Assembly (NCBI GenBank): GCA_022559845.1
Contig: CM040128.1
Location: 173,654,413-173,718,412 of the forward strand
DNA: 64,000 nt
Source: Amorphophallus konjac
Lineage: Eukaryota; Streptophyta; Magnoliopsida; Alismatales; Araceae
Direction of reading: 5' to 3'
The notes under the pieces were generated by a model. The model was given only the letters and a program-made list of their open reading frames with translations. It had not been told where the DNA came from and made no database searches. A program made the position numbers and the translations under genes. Shown here piece after piece: positions 21,781-32,561 of the stretch (position 1 is the stretch's first letter; every line of letters begins with the position of its first letter).

Positions 21781-22349
21781 TGTGATTCAGTGCGTGGCAC
21801 TAGTGGAGCCTCACCGAATTTGGTGAGGGGTGGACGTAGGACTGGGGATTCAGTCCGAACCACCTTAAAATCCTTTGTGTTGTGATTTTTTTATGTGATT
21901 GCTTCGTTCTAGATGCATGCTTAGGTTCAAATCGATATATTAGTTGCTCATCTTGCCAAGCGAATCATAGTGTTCTTCGATAAGATAGTTATATTCCGCT
22001 GCGATTTATTTTATCTAGCTATATAGAGGGTTGCATTGCGAAAAGAGGGGCAGATCTATTCACCCCTCCCCTCTAGATCCGCTGTCCACTACTCAACAAT
22101 TCTATATGCCGCTGCTAGAGTGTTAGGATAACTTAGCTCGCTCAAATTTCAATCACCGCTGCGAGAGAGAGCGAGACCGTCCCGTGACCCGATCTGGGCA
22201 CGAAAGTGAGAGTTGACCACCCTAGCTCATTGCCGGTTTCTCAACCGCACACATCCGCACGATTCCATCGCCTGGGACGAGTCGCGAGTTTTCCTAGAGT
22301 CCAAGGTTTGCATTCAAATTGGCGTCGAGTCACGTCCCATCCCACATCA

Positions 22350-22402
22350 CCGTCTCTTGGGAGTGCGAAGCTACCAAAGTTTTCGAGGAGAGAGTACATC
22401 CA
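22350..22402. repeat. Tat-2 tandem-repeat block, second piece
   Basis: A 53-bp remnant between LTR B and chromovirus A (CTCTTGGGAGTGCGAAGC, then CCAAAGTTTTCGAGG, then GTACATCCA). It joins to 18523 on the left and 54940 on the right as repeat units. Confidence 0.7.
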
Positions 22403-24450
22403 TGGTGAGGATACGCGCCGCATCACTCGACGGAGCACACGGAGCACGCCAACATCTCTTTGACTAGGCGACTACGGCATCTACTAGAGGATCTTTCTTC
22501 TCATTTGAGGCCATGTTGGGCCTAGGTTTGGTCCCTGCGTGGACACGTTATCTAGTTCTTTTATGTTATCAGACTATGTGTAGGGAGTATTGGGCTGTCT
22601 TCCTTTACTAGTGGGCTTGGCCTTGGCCCATAGCTGGTTGAATTAGGGTTAGGGTTTTGAGAGGAGGGCGCATCCCTCACCCTTGGTGGCTGTGCCACCT
22701 TCTCCCCTTGGCCCCTCCACTTTCCATTTTGGGCGCCCCCCCCTTTCCCCATTCCATCTCCCCCCCTTTCCCCTTGGGGCGCACCCCCCCTTGATCCCTC
22801 CTTGATTGGAGGGGGGTGGCCGCAACCCCCTTGATTGGAGGAGGGCTGGTTGCACCCCCCCTTCCATATGCGCCCCCCCCCCTTCCATGTGGCTTGGGAT
22901 GAAACCCTAGCTTCCCCCCCGGATATATAAGGCTTGTATTTTTCGTTTGGAGGAATTATGGAATGAATAGAAAGAAAAAGTTACTGTTTCTCTTGAAGGA
23001 GGCTGCGCCCCCCTCTGTTTCCCTTTGATCCTACGACGGGATCAAGCCTGGGGTGTGACTCCCCATCCCCTCGGTGCGACGCCGAGGTTCCCCCTCTCTT
23101 CTATCTCTTCACAGATTCAAGCTCAGTGCAACCAGATCTTGTCTCCAAGAGCTGTGACGTCCCCCCTCTGTTCTTGGTGACTTTGGGCGACCATCCCATT
23201 TCTGGGTGATTCTTCTACGAGTCACCAACGCGTGCGAGGTGGTCTCGCCTCATTCGGAGTTCGGCATCACCCGTGGCGATTTTCTTCGTGAGCGCGCGCA
23301 GGACCCCCTCTCCCTGCCAGCCAGGTTCTGCCCGCCCCCTTGCAAAAATCCCACGGGACGGACAACAGCGAGTTTGGATGTGAGATCTTCACCGGTCGTA
23401 CCTCTCTTCGTCCTCTTTCCAACGCCGCCAACCTCGCCTCATTCCGACGTCCGAGCTGTTCGTGACGTCCGTTCCCGTGAGGTCGCGCAGGTCTGCCCTG
23501 TCCACCCGGCGCCAGGATCAACTGTGGATTCCCGAGCTTGCTGCACTCAGCCACGACTGGATCGGAACGATCCCTTCGGTCGGGACCTGCTGCTCTGCGT
23601 CCTCTTCGTCCTCCAACAAGCGGAGCTCCGTTCGCCCTTCGGAGCTATTTCTTGTCATTTTTCCCGCTCGATCACACGGTTCTGGGAGCAGAATCCCTGT
23701 CACAACTTGCAGGTGCGCCCCCGGCTCCCACGGACAGAATCTGCGCGCCCCCTTTGGTCGAGGCTTCCTCCCGTGACCTAGCTACGCGCCCTCGCTGACG
23801 GCGCATCAATCGGACACCGGATCAGGTCGTGGGAGCTTTCACCGCCGAGTCGCGCATTGCTGCGAACCTGCCGACCACCGCCCGGATCCTCCTCGCGGCC
23901 AACCCTTCACCGAGTGCCCCCGTCAGCCCGTGCATTGGCAGCCCCGACTTCATATGTTGTAGCCTGTTATCTCCCTGCGAGGAGTGGGCATTTTTGGGTT
24001 GGAGTTGTATTATTGTTCACCTTGTGTATCGGGGTTGTTGGTCTCGGCCGGGGTTTCTTCCCCACGCCTAGGCGTGGAGGTACGTGCGACGCTCCCTTTG
24101 TTGGCATCTGCTTTACTAGTATGCTTTCTATTATGCCGCGTGAGTGCTTAGGATCCTAGCTAGTCTTTTAGTCACCGCGTGACTGTGAGTTGAGAGCACC
24201 CATCCCGTGGCCCTAGTCGAGCGCCGAGCTTGGACTAGATTCCCTTAGGCGTACGGCGGTTCCTTAGCCGCTGAGATCCCCGCGCTTCCCTCATAGGGAC
24301 GGTCGTTGGGCTTGAGTTTCTTGTTGAGAGACGCCTCCACCCGGAGGAACGCTACGGAGGTCAGCCGCCCGGCTTGCCTTTGGCGTACGAGTGCTGGCCG
24401 CACTGTGTTGCATTCATAGGTCCTAGCCCTTTCAGTCCCGTCCCGCATCA
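22403..24450 (+). repeat. Chromovirus A 5' LTR (2048 bp)
   Basis: It starts TGGTGAGGATACGCG, ends CGTCCCGCATCA, and is followed by the PBS. It carries C-rich tracts (22740-22880), a TATA box at 22922 and a long R/U5. Open frames inside it are repeated in the 3' LTR only because the two LTRs are copies. Confidence 0.9.
22922..22930 (+). promoter_or_regulatory. TATA box, chromovirus A 5' LTR
   Basis: GGATATATAAGGC, about 520 bp into the LTR, also present in the 3' LTR at 53406-53414. Confidence 0.65.
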
Positions 24451-24453
24451 AAG

Positions 24454-24466
24454 TGGTATCAGAGCA
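24454..24466 (+). promoter_or_regulatory. Chromovirus A PBS (initiator tRNA-Met)
   Basis: TGGTATCAGAGCA, three bases after the LTR end. Confidence 0.9.
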
Positions 24467-24565
24467 TATAGGTTTGCGTCTAGGGTTCAGTCTTGCATTC
24501 CATTTAGCATATGTCCACCCATATAGGTCTAGTGTGTCCCTCTTAGCCCCTTTAGGTCCCTTTGC

Positions 24566-26470
24566 ATGCCCACTCGGGGTGGCACCCACTACCATCGCCC
24601 GGACACTATGGGCGACCCCCGTGGTACCACCCAGGGAGGCCCCTCTCTAGAGGATTTCATGGCCGAAGTCATGGAGCGCTTGGCTAGTTCTGAACAAGCC
24701 ATTAAGGACCAGACCGACCGTCTGGAGGGCCGACTCAAGGCCATAGAGGACCACGCTGAGGTTTCTGACCGATCTATCCAGGGTCTGATCGGGCGGATAG
24801 GGAGGATAGAGGAAGTGCCCCATCATGACCCCCCTAGAGTTGATCGTGCCACACAGGCGGCAGCTGCCCAGCCCCCCCCATATCGGGCTGAGGAGCGACG
24901 GCCGCGAGCCCCCGACTTTGAGGATTACGGATCCGACAATGATTATGAGGGGAATGGCCGACGCCACCGTGGTCACCGACCACAGAGGGATGATGATGAC
25001 GATCGGGCCCTTAGGACCGTTCGCGCAGACTCTCCCACTTTTGACGGGTCCCTGGACCCGAAGATCTATCTAGACTGGGAGGCTAGCATGGACTGGTATT
25101 TTGAGTGGGTCGAGATGTCTGACCACCGGCAAGTTAAGTTTGCCAAGATGAAGTTACTGGGGCGAGCACAAACTTATTGGAGGAATCTGGAGAGTCTGCT
25201 ATTTCAGCGTCAGGACCCCCAGGTTGAGTCTTGGAGTGAGATGAAGGTCAAACTCCGAGACAAGTATCTACCTCCCTCATATCGCCAGAGGCTCATTGAC
25301 AGATGGCAGAGTCTCAGCCAGGGAGATCGGACCGTGTCCGAGTACATCGCAGAGTTCGACGAGTATTTCTTGCGATGTGGAGTCAGTGAGGAGAGCGCCA
25401 TGCCCATCTCTCGTTTCCGTCGTGGTCTACGGCCCCATTACCAGTATGAGTTATTTCGCCGTAATGTGAACACCTTAGAGCTCGCGTATCAGGTTGCTAT
25501 GGAGCTAGAGCAGTTTGAGGCGGAGTTCACTCCTACTCAACGTCAGGGGACCACCAGTCAGCGGGGGTTCGACCCACGCACCGCACCTAGTTCCTATGGT
25601 CAGTTTCCGGCAGCTCGGCCCTCGGAACCCCCTCACCAGGACCCCATTGTTCCTAGGCCTCGCCCTCCCCTGCCGAGGGACACTCTCCCTCCCCCTCGCC
25701 AGCAGCCACCTTACCCCACTTCACGCCCTCAGCCTCCCGCGTTCCCTACCCGACCACAGCTACCACCACCCCCGGCCCGTCATGACGACAAGGGGAAGGG
25801 GCCAATGACCGGTGGAGCATCTCCTAGCACAGGGGCGCGAAACAACTGTTATAGGTGTGGTGGAGTCGGCCATTATGCGAACAAGTGCCCCACCAGAGAG
25901 TCGCTTGTTGTGACGGATCCCTCACCCACTGATCCCACGGCTGAGCTTCTGCCAGTCAGCTATGAGGCCGACCAAGAGTTGGCGGAGGAGTTCTTCGATG
26001 AGTTGCTTGAGGGAGAGCAGGACGGTGTCCCTGGTACTCAGTATCAGGGTGAGGCACAGTTAGGGGTAGTCCGGTGTATCCTTACTCAGCCCCTGGTGAG
26101 TGACGACTGGCGTCGTACCACCATTTTTCACACCTTTTGTAGGCTTGGAGGGAAGGCCTGCAAGGTGATCATTGATAGTGGGAGCTGCATTAATGCCATA
26201 TCCACTGGTAGGGTTACTCGTCTTGGGTTGACACCTGTGGATCACCCAGCTCCATATCGGGTATCTTGGGTAGATTCTACCTCTATCCCTGTCAGGCTTC
26301 GCTGTCTAGTACCATTGCAGTTTCAGACCTACCATGATGAGATTTGGTGTGATGTGCTACCTATGGAGGTGGGTAGTATCATTCTAGGTAGGCCTTGGCT
26401 CTTCGATAGGGATGCCACCCTCCATGGCCGGTCAAACACTTGCACCTTTGACCATGGCGGCCATAGGATC
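24566..26470 (+). pseudogene. Chromovirus A gag and protease (5' part of gag-pol)
   Basis: The open frame starts at MPTRGGTHYHRP; a second Met, MGDPRG, follows 14 codons later. About 635 codons belong to A. A likely coiled coil (residues 28-75) precedes the Gag capsid domain (about 158-315: FDGSLDPKIYLDWEASMDWY, then FLRCGVSEESAMPISRFRRG). Next is a Pro-rich linker (330-420), a CCHC zinc knuckle CYRCGGVGHYANKC (about 428-441) that binds RNA, and a retropepsin with VIIDSGSCINAIS (DSG at about 537) and IILGRPWL. Frame and sense continue at 49689 as AFTLHP once the insertion is removed, so this was one gag-pol ORF. The last 10 codons before the stop at 26500 come from the inserted LTR. Confidence 0.85.
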
Positions 26471-28972
26471 TGGGCACTAAATGGAAATGCTACCAGATAG
26501 ACCATGAGACTAGCAATTGGCGTAGATAGAATAGCGTGAACTCGACACCTAGCCTTCCCAAGAAGGGACTATGCCAAAGCAACAAGCAACTACTAGCTCA
26601 CAAGCGCCCCTAAGATGAAGGCTAGCCGATCCGCACGGTTGTGACAACCGGCAGTGTATGGGGTAGTCGACTCCACACTCGTGACTCGGATGAGTCACGG
26701 GACGGTCTCACTCGCTCACCGCAGCAGTGAATGTAAGTATCATACTGGCTAGGCTCCTATCATGCACTCAAGCAGCGGCATCAAGAGAATATACTAAACA
26801 AGCAAACGATGCCAAGGAAGGAGTAGTCGCGTACCTCCACGCTCGGGCGTGGGGAAGATACCCGGCCAAGTCACACAATCACCCAGTACAAAGCTAAACA
26901 CATACACATCCAAACACGCCCACTCCTCGTAGGGAGGTAAAAGGCTACACAGTGGATCCGGGGATGTGTGACATGGGTTGGCGGGCCACGGGCCGGTGAA
27001 GCTCGTCACCCACGAAGTGCTGCGAACCGATCAGACGAAGTCGCCACCACGGGTCGGTGAGGAACCAGCAGCAAGGAAGGTGAGTCCTGGGCATCGTGGG
27101 TGGTGCTGATGTCCCTGATAGAATGTTGTAGTAGGCACCGGAACTCCTGGAGGAGGGTGGGCGATGACGAGATCAGCACGGACCTCCGAAGTGGCTCGAA
27201 CCGGCGGGCAGGCTGCAGCTCCGTCTGCGCTGGTCCTGGCGAGCAGCAGGAAGGCGAACCTGGAAGGCAACCTTCACATTGTCCGATTGCCACGAAAATT
27301 GGCGTGGGTGTTGGCCGTGGTGTCTAGGGGACACCCGTGGAAGGCGAACCAAAGGCAAGGTCGGGAGACGCCGTGGCAATTCCTCAAGCACCTCTTGCGC
27401 ATTCTGCCTGTCAACCTGTCACTGGGATAGAGGCCGGAAGATTGGCCGGTACCGTGGCTTCCGGACAGGATTTGGGGCGGGGATTGCTCTGGTGGGTAGA
27501 AGACTGATGGGTCTAAGCCTGGGCCAAGGGGTGGTGGTGGGTTCTGTGGAAGTTTTGGGTGCGGGAGGGGCTGAAACTGGAACCTCGGCTCTGCACTTCA
27601 GTGCGGTCAGAGTCAAGACTGGGAATGGGGGAGATGGACGACACCCTTGAAAAGCATTCTGGGGTCCGTAAAAATTCCTGGGATGGGCTTGGGGTATGCA
27701 GAGATGATGCTCAAAATCCCACGCCCAAACAGTGGGGTTAGAGGGACGCCCCTTTGAGGTATGTGCGGTTCTGTCCCGCGAGCGCACTGTAGACGCAGTC
27801 TGCGCACTGAAAGTAGTTCCAAAGGAAACTTTTCACCACGGTCGAATTTTTGGACTAGACTTGCGTGGCTGGTTTTCTGACAGGTTGGGGAAGCAATGTT
27901 GTGAAGGGACCAGGGATTTTTGAGGTCGGGATGTGGGCGTTCTGGGTGGATCTTTGAGGCTCTGGTTTCTGACTGGTCTGCATAGGGGCAGCCAGTGCAG
28001 TAAAAGTGCCTACAAAGGCAACTTTTGACTCAGAGCGAATTAGGGGATGGGCTTGTGAGGGGATCTAGGGGACAGGAAGGGGAACAAAATTTCTGAAGGG
28101 AGTCATGGGATTTGGGGTCCGGAAATGGGGGTACCAACCTTCTTTTCCCGGCTCAAAACTGCGGACAGGCGACCAGACCAGTGCGCAGGGATGATCTTGT
28201 GTCTTCTCCGCCGATCTTGAGGGGAAGTTGGAGGAGGCTTCTTCTGCAGTTGATGGCGCCCAAAGATCTCCAGGAAAAACCATAGGGAGTCACACCCTAG
28301 ATGGAGGAAGAAGATGAGGGGAGAGATGGGGAGGGAGGGCGTCGCACCCTCAAGGTGGAAGGGAGGGGGCGACCTCTTCTCAAGGTGGCTGCACAAATGT
28401 CCATTCAAAGTCAATCTTCATTGTCCTTCCAAAAATTGTTTACAAGATGTTAAATATGCTGGACACAAACCCTAATCTCTTGCCTAAAAAAAAAGAGGGA
28501 AACAATTTCAAATCTCCTACAACTAGGGAAGGGTGCGCACTTGCCTCCTAAAAGAAAGGAGGGAAGGTGGGGGGGGGGGGCGCACCTCCCATGAGGTGGG
28601 AAGGGTGGGTGCGCCCTCCTCCTTCTCCAACCCTAATGGATCCCCTGATAACGGGTCTGGGTAGTGGAGCAAGGAGGAAAAGGCCCAGTATGGGCTTTCT
28701 CCTAGGCGCCCAGCCCAAATGGGCTTGAAGAATGAACCAAGGTGGCACACTAACCTCCCTATTAGCCTAATAAGGTCCAAATGGAGTCTGATTGGCCTCA
28801 AGATGGCCTAAAAAAGATCCAGAATGAAGTAAATAAAAGATCCAAAGCTCCTGGCTAGATCTCCAAGCCATATCCAAGCCATAGAGAAGTCCACGAGTCC
28901 CGAACAGTGCTACGCGATCTGGAATGTCGCTCTGCTGCATCACGCCGATCTCTAGCTCGAGTGTCCTCACCA
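26471..28972 (-). repeat. LTR S1, 3' LTR of element C (2502 bp)
   Basis: In element orientation it starts TGGTGAGGACACTCGAGC at 28972 and ends CCATTTAGTGCCCA at 26471. The inner end adjoins a PPT-like CGGGGAGAAT (28973-28982). It diverges clearly from S2, so C's two LTRs are not a normal identical pair. It includes a G run at 28569-28580. Confidence 0.8.
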
Positions 28973-30977
28973 ATTCTCCCCGGGTGGGAGAAACTCGACT
29001 CCGTCGAGTAAGGGTCTTAGTCGCTCTGGTATCGCTCGAGCAAGTCTGGATCTATCCTCTCAAGCTCTGCCCCGGTGATCCATGTGTCCTCAGACGCGGG
29101 CCGTCCTCTCCAACGAACCAAGTAGCGGTGGTACACGCCACTCCTGGTGGTAGTCACCTGCTCATCGAGTATAGACTCTATCCGCTCATGCTGCTGTGGT
29201 GACAAGGCTGGAAGTGGACTCTCTAGGGGTGGCTCGCTCACAAGAGGTGGAGAAGGCCCAAATAACTCACTGGGGATCACTGCTGGGTCCCTATATGTGA
29301 CTAGATCTGAGATGTTGAGTGTGGAGCTAATACCATAGTCCTCCGGCAAGTCCACAACGTATGCATTGGATCCAACTCGCCTCAAAACTCTAAAGGGGCT
29401 AGCACCACGAGCCTGTAATTTCTTCACGGCTCCAGAAGGAAACCGTTCCGGTCTGACCCGGATCATGACATAATCTACCTCCTGGAACTTGTAAGGGTGT
29501 CTATGAACATCGGCCAATTCTCTATATCGCGCGTTGCTGGACTCAAGGTAGTGATGGTGATGCAGACTCCGAACTAGCTGTGTGGACTCATACCTACGCG
29601 AATGCAAGGGTGGTCCTGGACATCCAAACATGGACCTAGCATGCCTATGACGTCTACCGAACTTGATAACATGGGGAGGACCTGGACAACCAAAGTTGTA
29701 CCTATCATGCACATGTGTCCTACTAAATGTGGTAGACTCAGGGGGACTAGTAAGTCCAAACTCACTCATGACATTACCCCTACATGATGGTGGACATGAT
29801 GAAACATGAGAGAGAGACTGGGGCTTCCTTCTTTCCAAGCTCTGGAGTGTGGATGCATGCATGGAAGGGGTGTGAGAATAGACCTCCTCGACAAGGTGGG
29901 GAAAAGAATACGAGTCGAGAGGCTCACTAGGGAGAGGATCGAATGGGTCAAAGAAACGATGAACCCTCCTGACATGTCCCTTCACTATACTTGCCCACGT
30001 GCGACATTCGCCCAGGTGCAGAGGATCACCTTCAGGCGCTCTAATGTATGGGGCACGGGGCTCGTGAGGAAGGCAAGGTTCCTCCCTCGGGACCGTGATA
30101 CCATAAGAGGGGACAAAATCAACCTCCACGGGTATGGGAATGAATAAAAGGACCTCGGAGGTGATATGTCCTATGGTGTAGACCGAGGTAATAGACCCCA
30201 TAGCAGGGAGTGTAAATCTATGACTATAGGGTTGGTCAGACCCTAAGGTCAACATATATGTCAACTCCCATTGACAATCTAAACTCCTAAGGAAGTCCTT
30301 CACATTTTCAAGAAAGCAGAAGGACCGAAAAGTGGTGTGAAAGGAGTTAAGGGGTACTATTGGGAGAGATGGCTCCATGGGTGGGTAGCAAGGGATCGGA
30401 GCATCTAGAATTAGGCCCTTCCTTAACCAGCTAGCTAAAGGCCCTTCAATGATAAGTTCACCATGGGGAGGCAAGAATGGCTCCAGATGAGGGTCGAAGG
30501 GAGTCTCTCCCTCAGGTGGGGTAAAGGGATCCTCTATGATGTGGGTGGCACCTTGGCTCTCCATCGAGTGTCTCGGGACGAGAGTGCCGGTCCCAACCTC
30601 CATAGGTTTAGGCACGACTGGGTGCTCCATGGGATCACTCCCTAACTCCTCAACCTCAGTTAGGTACTCCTTGGCCAACTCCTGTTCAGCCTCGTAAGTC
30701 ACTGGAACAAACCCAGGTGGGGCATCCGCCGAATGTGTGTCCTCCAAGATAGGGGAACGTGAAGGACACTGGTCAGAGAACCGGGCATCCCCACTACAGG
30801 GGGCCATAGGGGTGGGCCCCGGGAGTGGTGGGGGACATGAGCCCGGAGGCGGAGTGGATCGCTGGGGGTGGGTGGCTAGCGACACGGAGGTGGTCGGTGC
30901 AGTGCCGTCGTGGAAGACGAACTCGCCTGGGCATGTTGGAGAAAAATTCTTTGACCTAGACCTGGTCGTCTTCTCCG

Positions 30978-32561
30978 ATGGTTGACCCAGGGGGGCCACC
31001 GGCGCCCCCCCTGATGCTTGGCGCATCCCATCCTTCTCCAGCCAACGGTCTCCAATCGACTTCGCTTCTTCCTCCCGGCATCAGAACATTTGCTGAAGTG
31101 CTCTCTTCTTCCATGGCCCCGCCGGTCGTTCACGGCTCTGTCCATGCTCCGGGGATGACCGATAGTGGGGAGCCTGCGGTCTTCTTTTCCCAGGAGGAGA
31201 TTACGGATTCGCTTCGGCCTTTTTCCTTTTCCCTGGTTGCTCGAACACCTCATGGAAGGCCGTCTTTTACAGATATTAGAACCCACCTGAGCAACAGATT
31301 CAGATTCGCTGATGACTATATGATCAGCGCTTTGGATAGCAGGCACCTTCTCTTAAGATTCTGCAACTATGAGGACTACCTCTCTATTTTGCTGAAGGAG
31401 ATGCTCCTGGTTCATGGTAGGCTATTCAGGTTCTTCAAATGGACTATGGACTTCTCACCCCTGGCTGACTCTCCTATCCTCTCGGTATGGATCTCCTTCC
31501 CTAATCTTCCTGTTAACTTCTACATTGAACACTTGATTAGGTCCATTGCTGGGAATGTTGGGCGGGTTCTGAAAGTTGATCAGTGCACGCTGAATTTATC
31601 CCAAACTCATGCCGCCCGAGTTTGTATTGAGCTGGATATCTCTAAACCGCGTCCTCCTAGAGTTTGGATTGGCTTCCCAGGTGGTGGTGCCTGGCAGGAA
31701 GTTGCCTATCTGGACCTCCCACCGTTCTGTTTGCACTGCTCCCGCATTGGTCATACTGTAGCAAATTGTAAAGGTCATCGAAATATGGCCTCGAAGGTGA
31801 TTCCCAAACAGTCTGAAGCAGCTATCAAAGGCAAGTCCACCTGGCAACCTGTGGATAAATCAAAAGATGTATCTGGGAAAAGTATGGAGTCAAGTAAAGT
31901 CACAGAAGATTATACTATCCCTACTTGTGTTGATCAGACTCTTCCAAGGAATTATGTACAGGGTGAATGTTCTAAACAAGCAGAGGTTTCTAATGGGTCT
32001 CCTTTAGCAAATGATTCTACTGTTCCTATTCTGAGATCAGAGAAAGGATCCATACAGCCATCAGATTGCCCATGTTCAGATACTGATTCATTGATTCCTG
32101 TTAAAGATCCAGGGGTTGTTGCAAAGGCTTCTTCTCCTCGCCTGCTAGGGGATATCCCCGTGACTGTTCCTTCTATTAATGTTGTGGACTTACAGATTGG
32201 GTGTGAGCCTGCACTCCAAGTGGTATATTCTGACGTGGTTAATGTCTCCTCGGTGCCTAGTCACCAGGAATCTGTTTTGCCTGCCCACTCCGAGGAATTG
32301 GTCTATCCACCCTTAGAGCTCCCTTCAAACCAAATTAGTGATCCGACTGGCATTGCTGGGACAGATTGCTCTGAAGTTGATATTGTCATACAAGATACTG
32401 ATACTACTGATGCAGCGAACACCAGAAGGTTGGAAATAGCTAAGCTGGCTGCCGTTCAAAATACAATGGTATTGCATCCGGATCGCACAGGGGTCAAAAC
32501 CAGGGTAATGTTGAGGACAGGATCCACTGGGAAAATTCCTGATATAAAACATTTATCATGA
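30978..32561 (+). CDS. LINE ORF1: Gag-like RNA-binding protein (DUF4283 and zinc knuckle)
   Basis: An intact 527-codon ORF. Residues about 60-215 match the DUF4283 fold common in plant L1 ORF1 (DDYMISALDSRHLLLRFCNY, then VHGRLFRFFKWTMDFSP, then VWISFPNLPVNFY). A CCHC knuckle follows at about 249-263 (CLHCSRIGHTVANC). The C-terminal half is Ser/Pro/Val-rich and unstructured. It would coat LINE RNA into the particle needed for target-primed reverse transcription. Its TGA stop overlaps the ATG of ORF2 (ATGA, 32558-32561), an arrangement suited to termination-reinitiation. No disabling change seen. Confidence 0.85.
   Translation: MVDPGGPPAPPLMLGASHPSPANGLQSTSLLPPGIRTFAEVLSSSMAPPVVHGSVHAPGMTDSGEPAVFFSQEEITDSLRPFSFSLVARTPHGRPSFTDIRTHLSNRFRFADDYMISALDSRHLLLRFCNYEDYLSILLKEMLLVHGRLFRFFKWTMDFSPLADSPILSVWISFPNLPVNFYIEHLIRSIAGNVGRVLKVDQCTLNLSQTHAARVCIELDISKPRPPRVWIGFPGGGAWQEVAYLDLPPFCLHCSRIGHTVANCKGHRNMASKVIPKQSEAAIKGKSTWQPVDKSKDVSGKSMESSKVTEDYTIPTCVDQTLPRNYVQGECSKQAEVSNGSPLANDSTVPILRSEKGSIQPSDCPCSDTDSLIPVKDPGVVAKASSPRLLGDIPVTVPSINVVDLQIGCEPALQVVYSDVVNVSSVPSHQESVLPAHSEELVYPPLELPSNQISDPTGIAGTDCSEVDIVIQDTDTTDAANTRRLEIAKLAAVQNTMVLHPDRTGVKTRVMLRTGSTGKIPDIKHLS

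Larger units (their letters stand above)
20473..22098 (+). repeat. Solo LTR, SIRE/Maximus-like (1626 bp), inside LTR B
   Basis: It starts TGGTTTTGATAATAGC, has the SIRE-like ATTCACCCCTCCCCTCT near the end, and ends CTACTCAACA. ATTCT flanks both sides (20468-20472 and 22099-22103), and LTR B becomes continuous when it is removed. It contains three separate tandem arrays (next entries) and no coding sequence. Confidence 0.8.
18524..22349 (+). repeat. Solo chromovirus-type LTR B, split by another solo LTR
   Basis: It starts TGATGGGGACATCAAAGC and ends CATCCCACATCA, comparable to the end of the chromovirus A LTR (CGTCCCGCATCA). It is flanked by CCATC (18519-18523) and CCGTC (22350-22354), a duplication with one mismatch. 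Its 3' half follows the A LTR landmarks in order (GGAGTGGGCA, CTTGGCCGGGGT, CACGCCTGG..GTGGAGGTA, CCGCTGC, GTGAGAGTTGA). TATA-like TCTTATAAAACCC lies near 18953. With the inner LTR removed it is about 2.2 kb, close to the 2.05 kb LTRs of A. Confidence 0.7.

Noticed and set aside
22740..22880. Minus-strand Gly-rich ORF in the A LTR (also at 53135-53373)
   Set aside because: Produced by C-rich and G-rich tracts; no coding features.
23206..23781. 191-codon plus-strand ORF in the A 5' LTR, and its longer counterpart in the 3' LTR (53558-54265)
   Set aside because: It appears in both only because the LTRs are copies. The lengths differ through frame changes, there is no domain, and overlapping frames are equally open in this GC-rich LTR.
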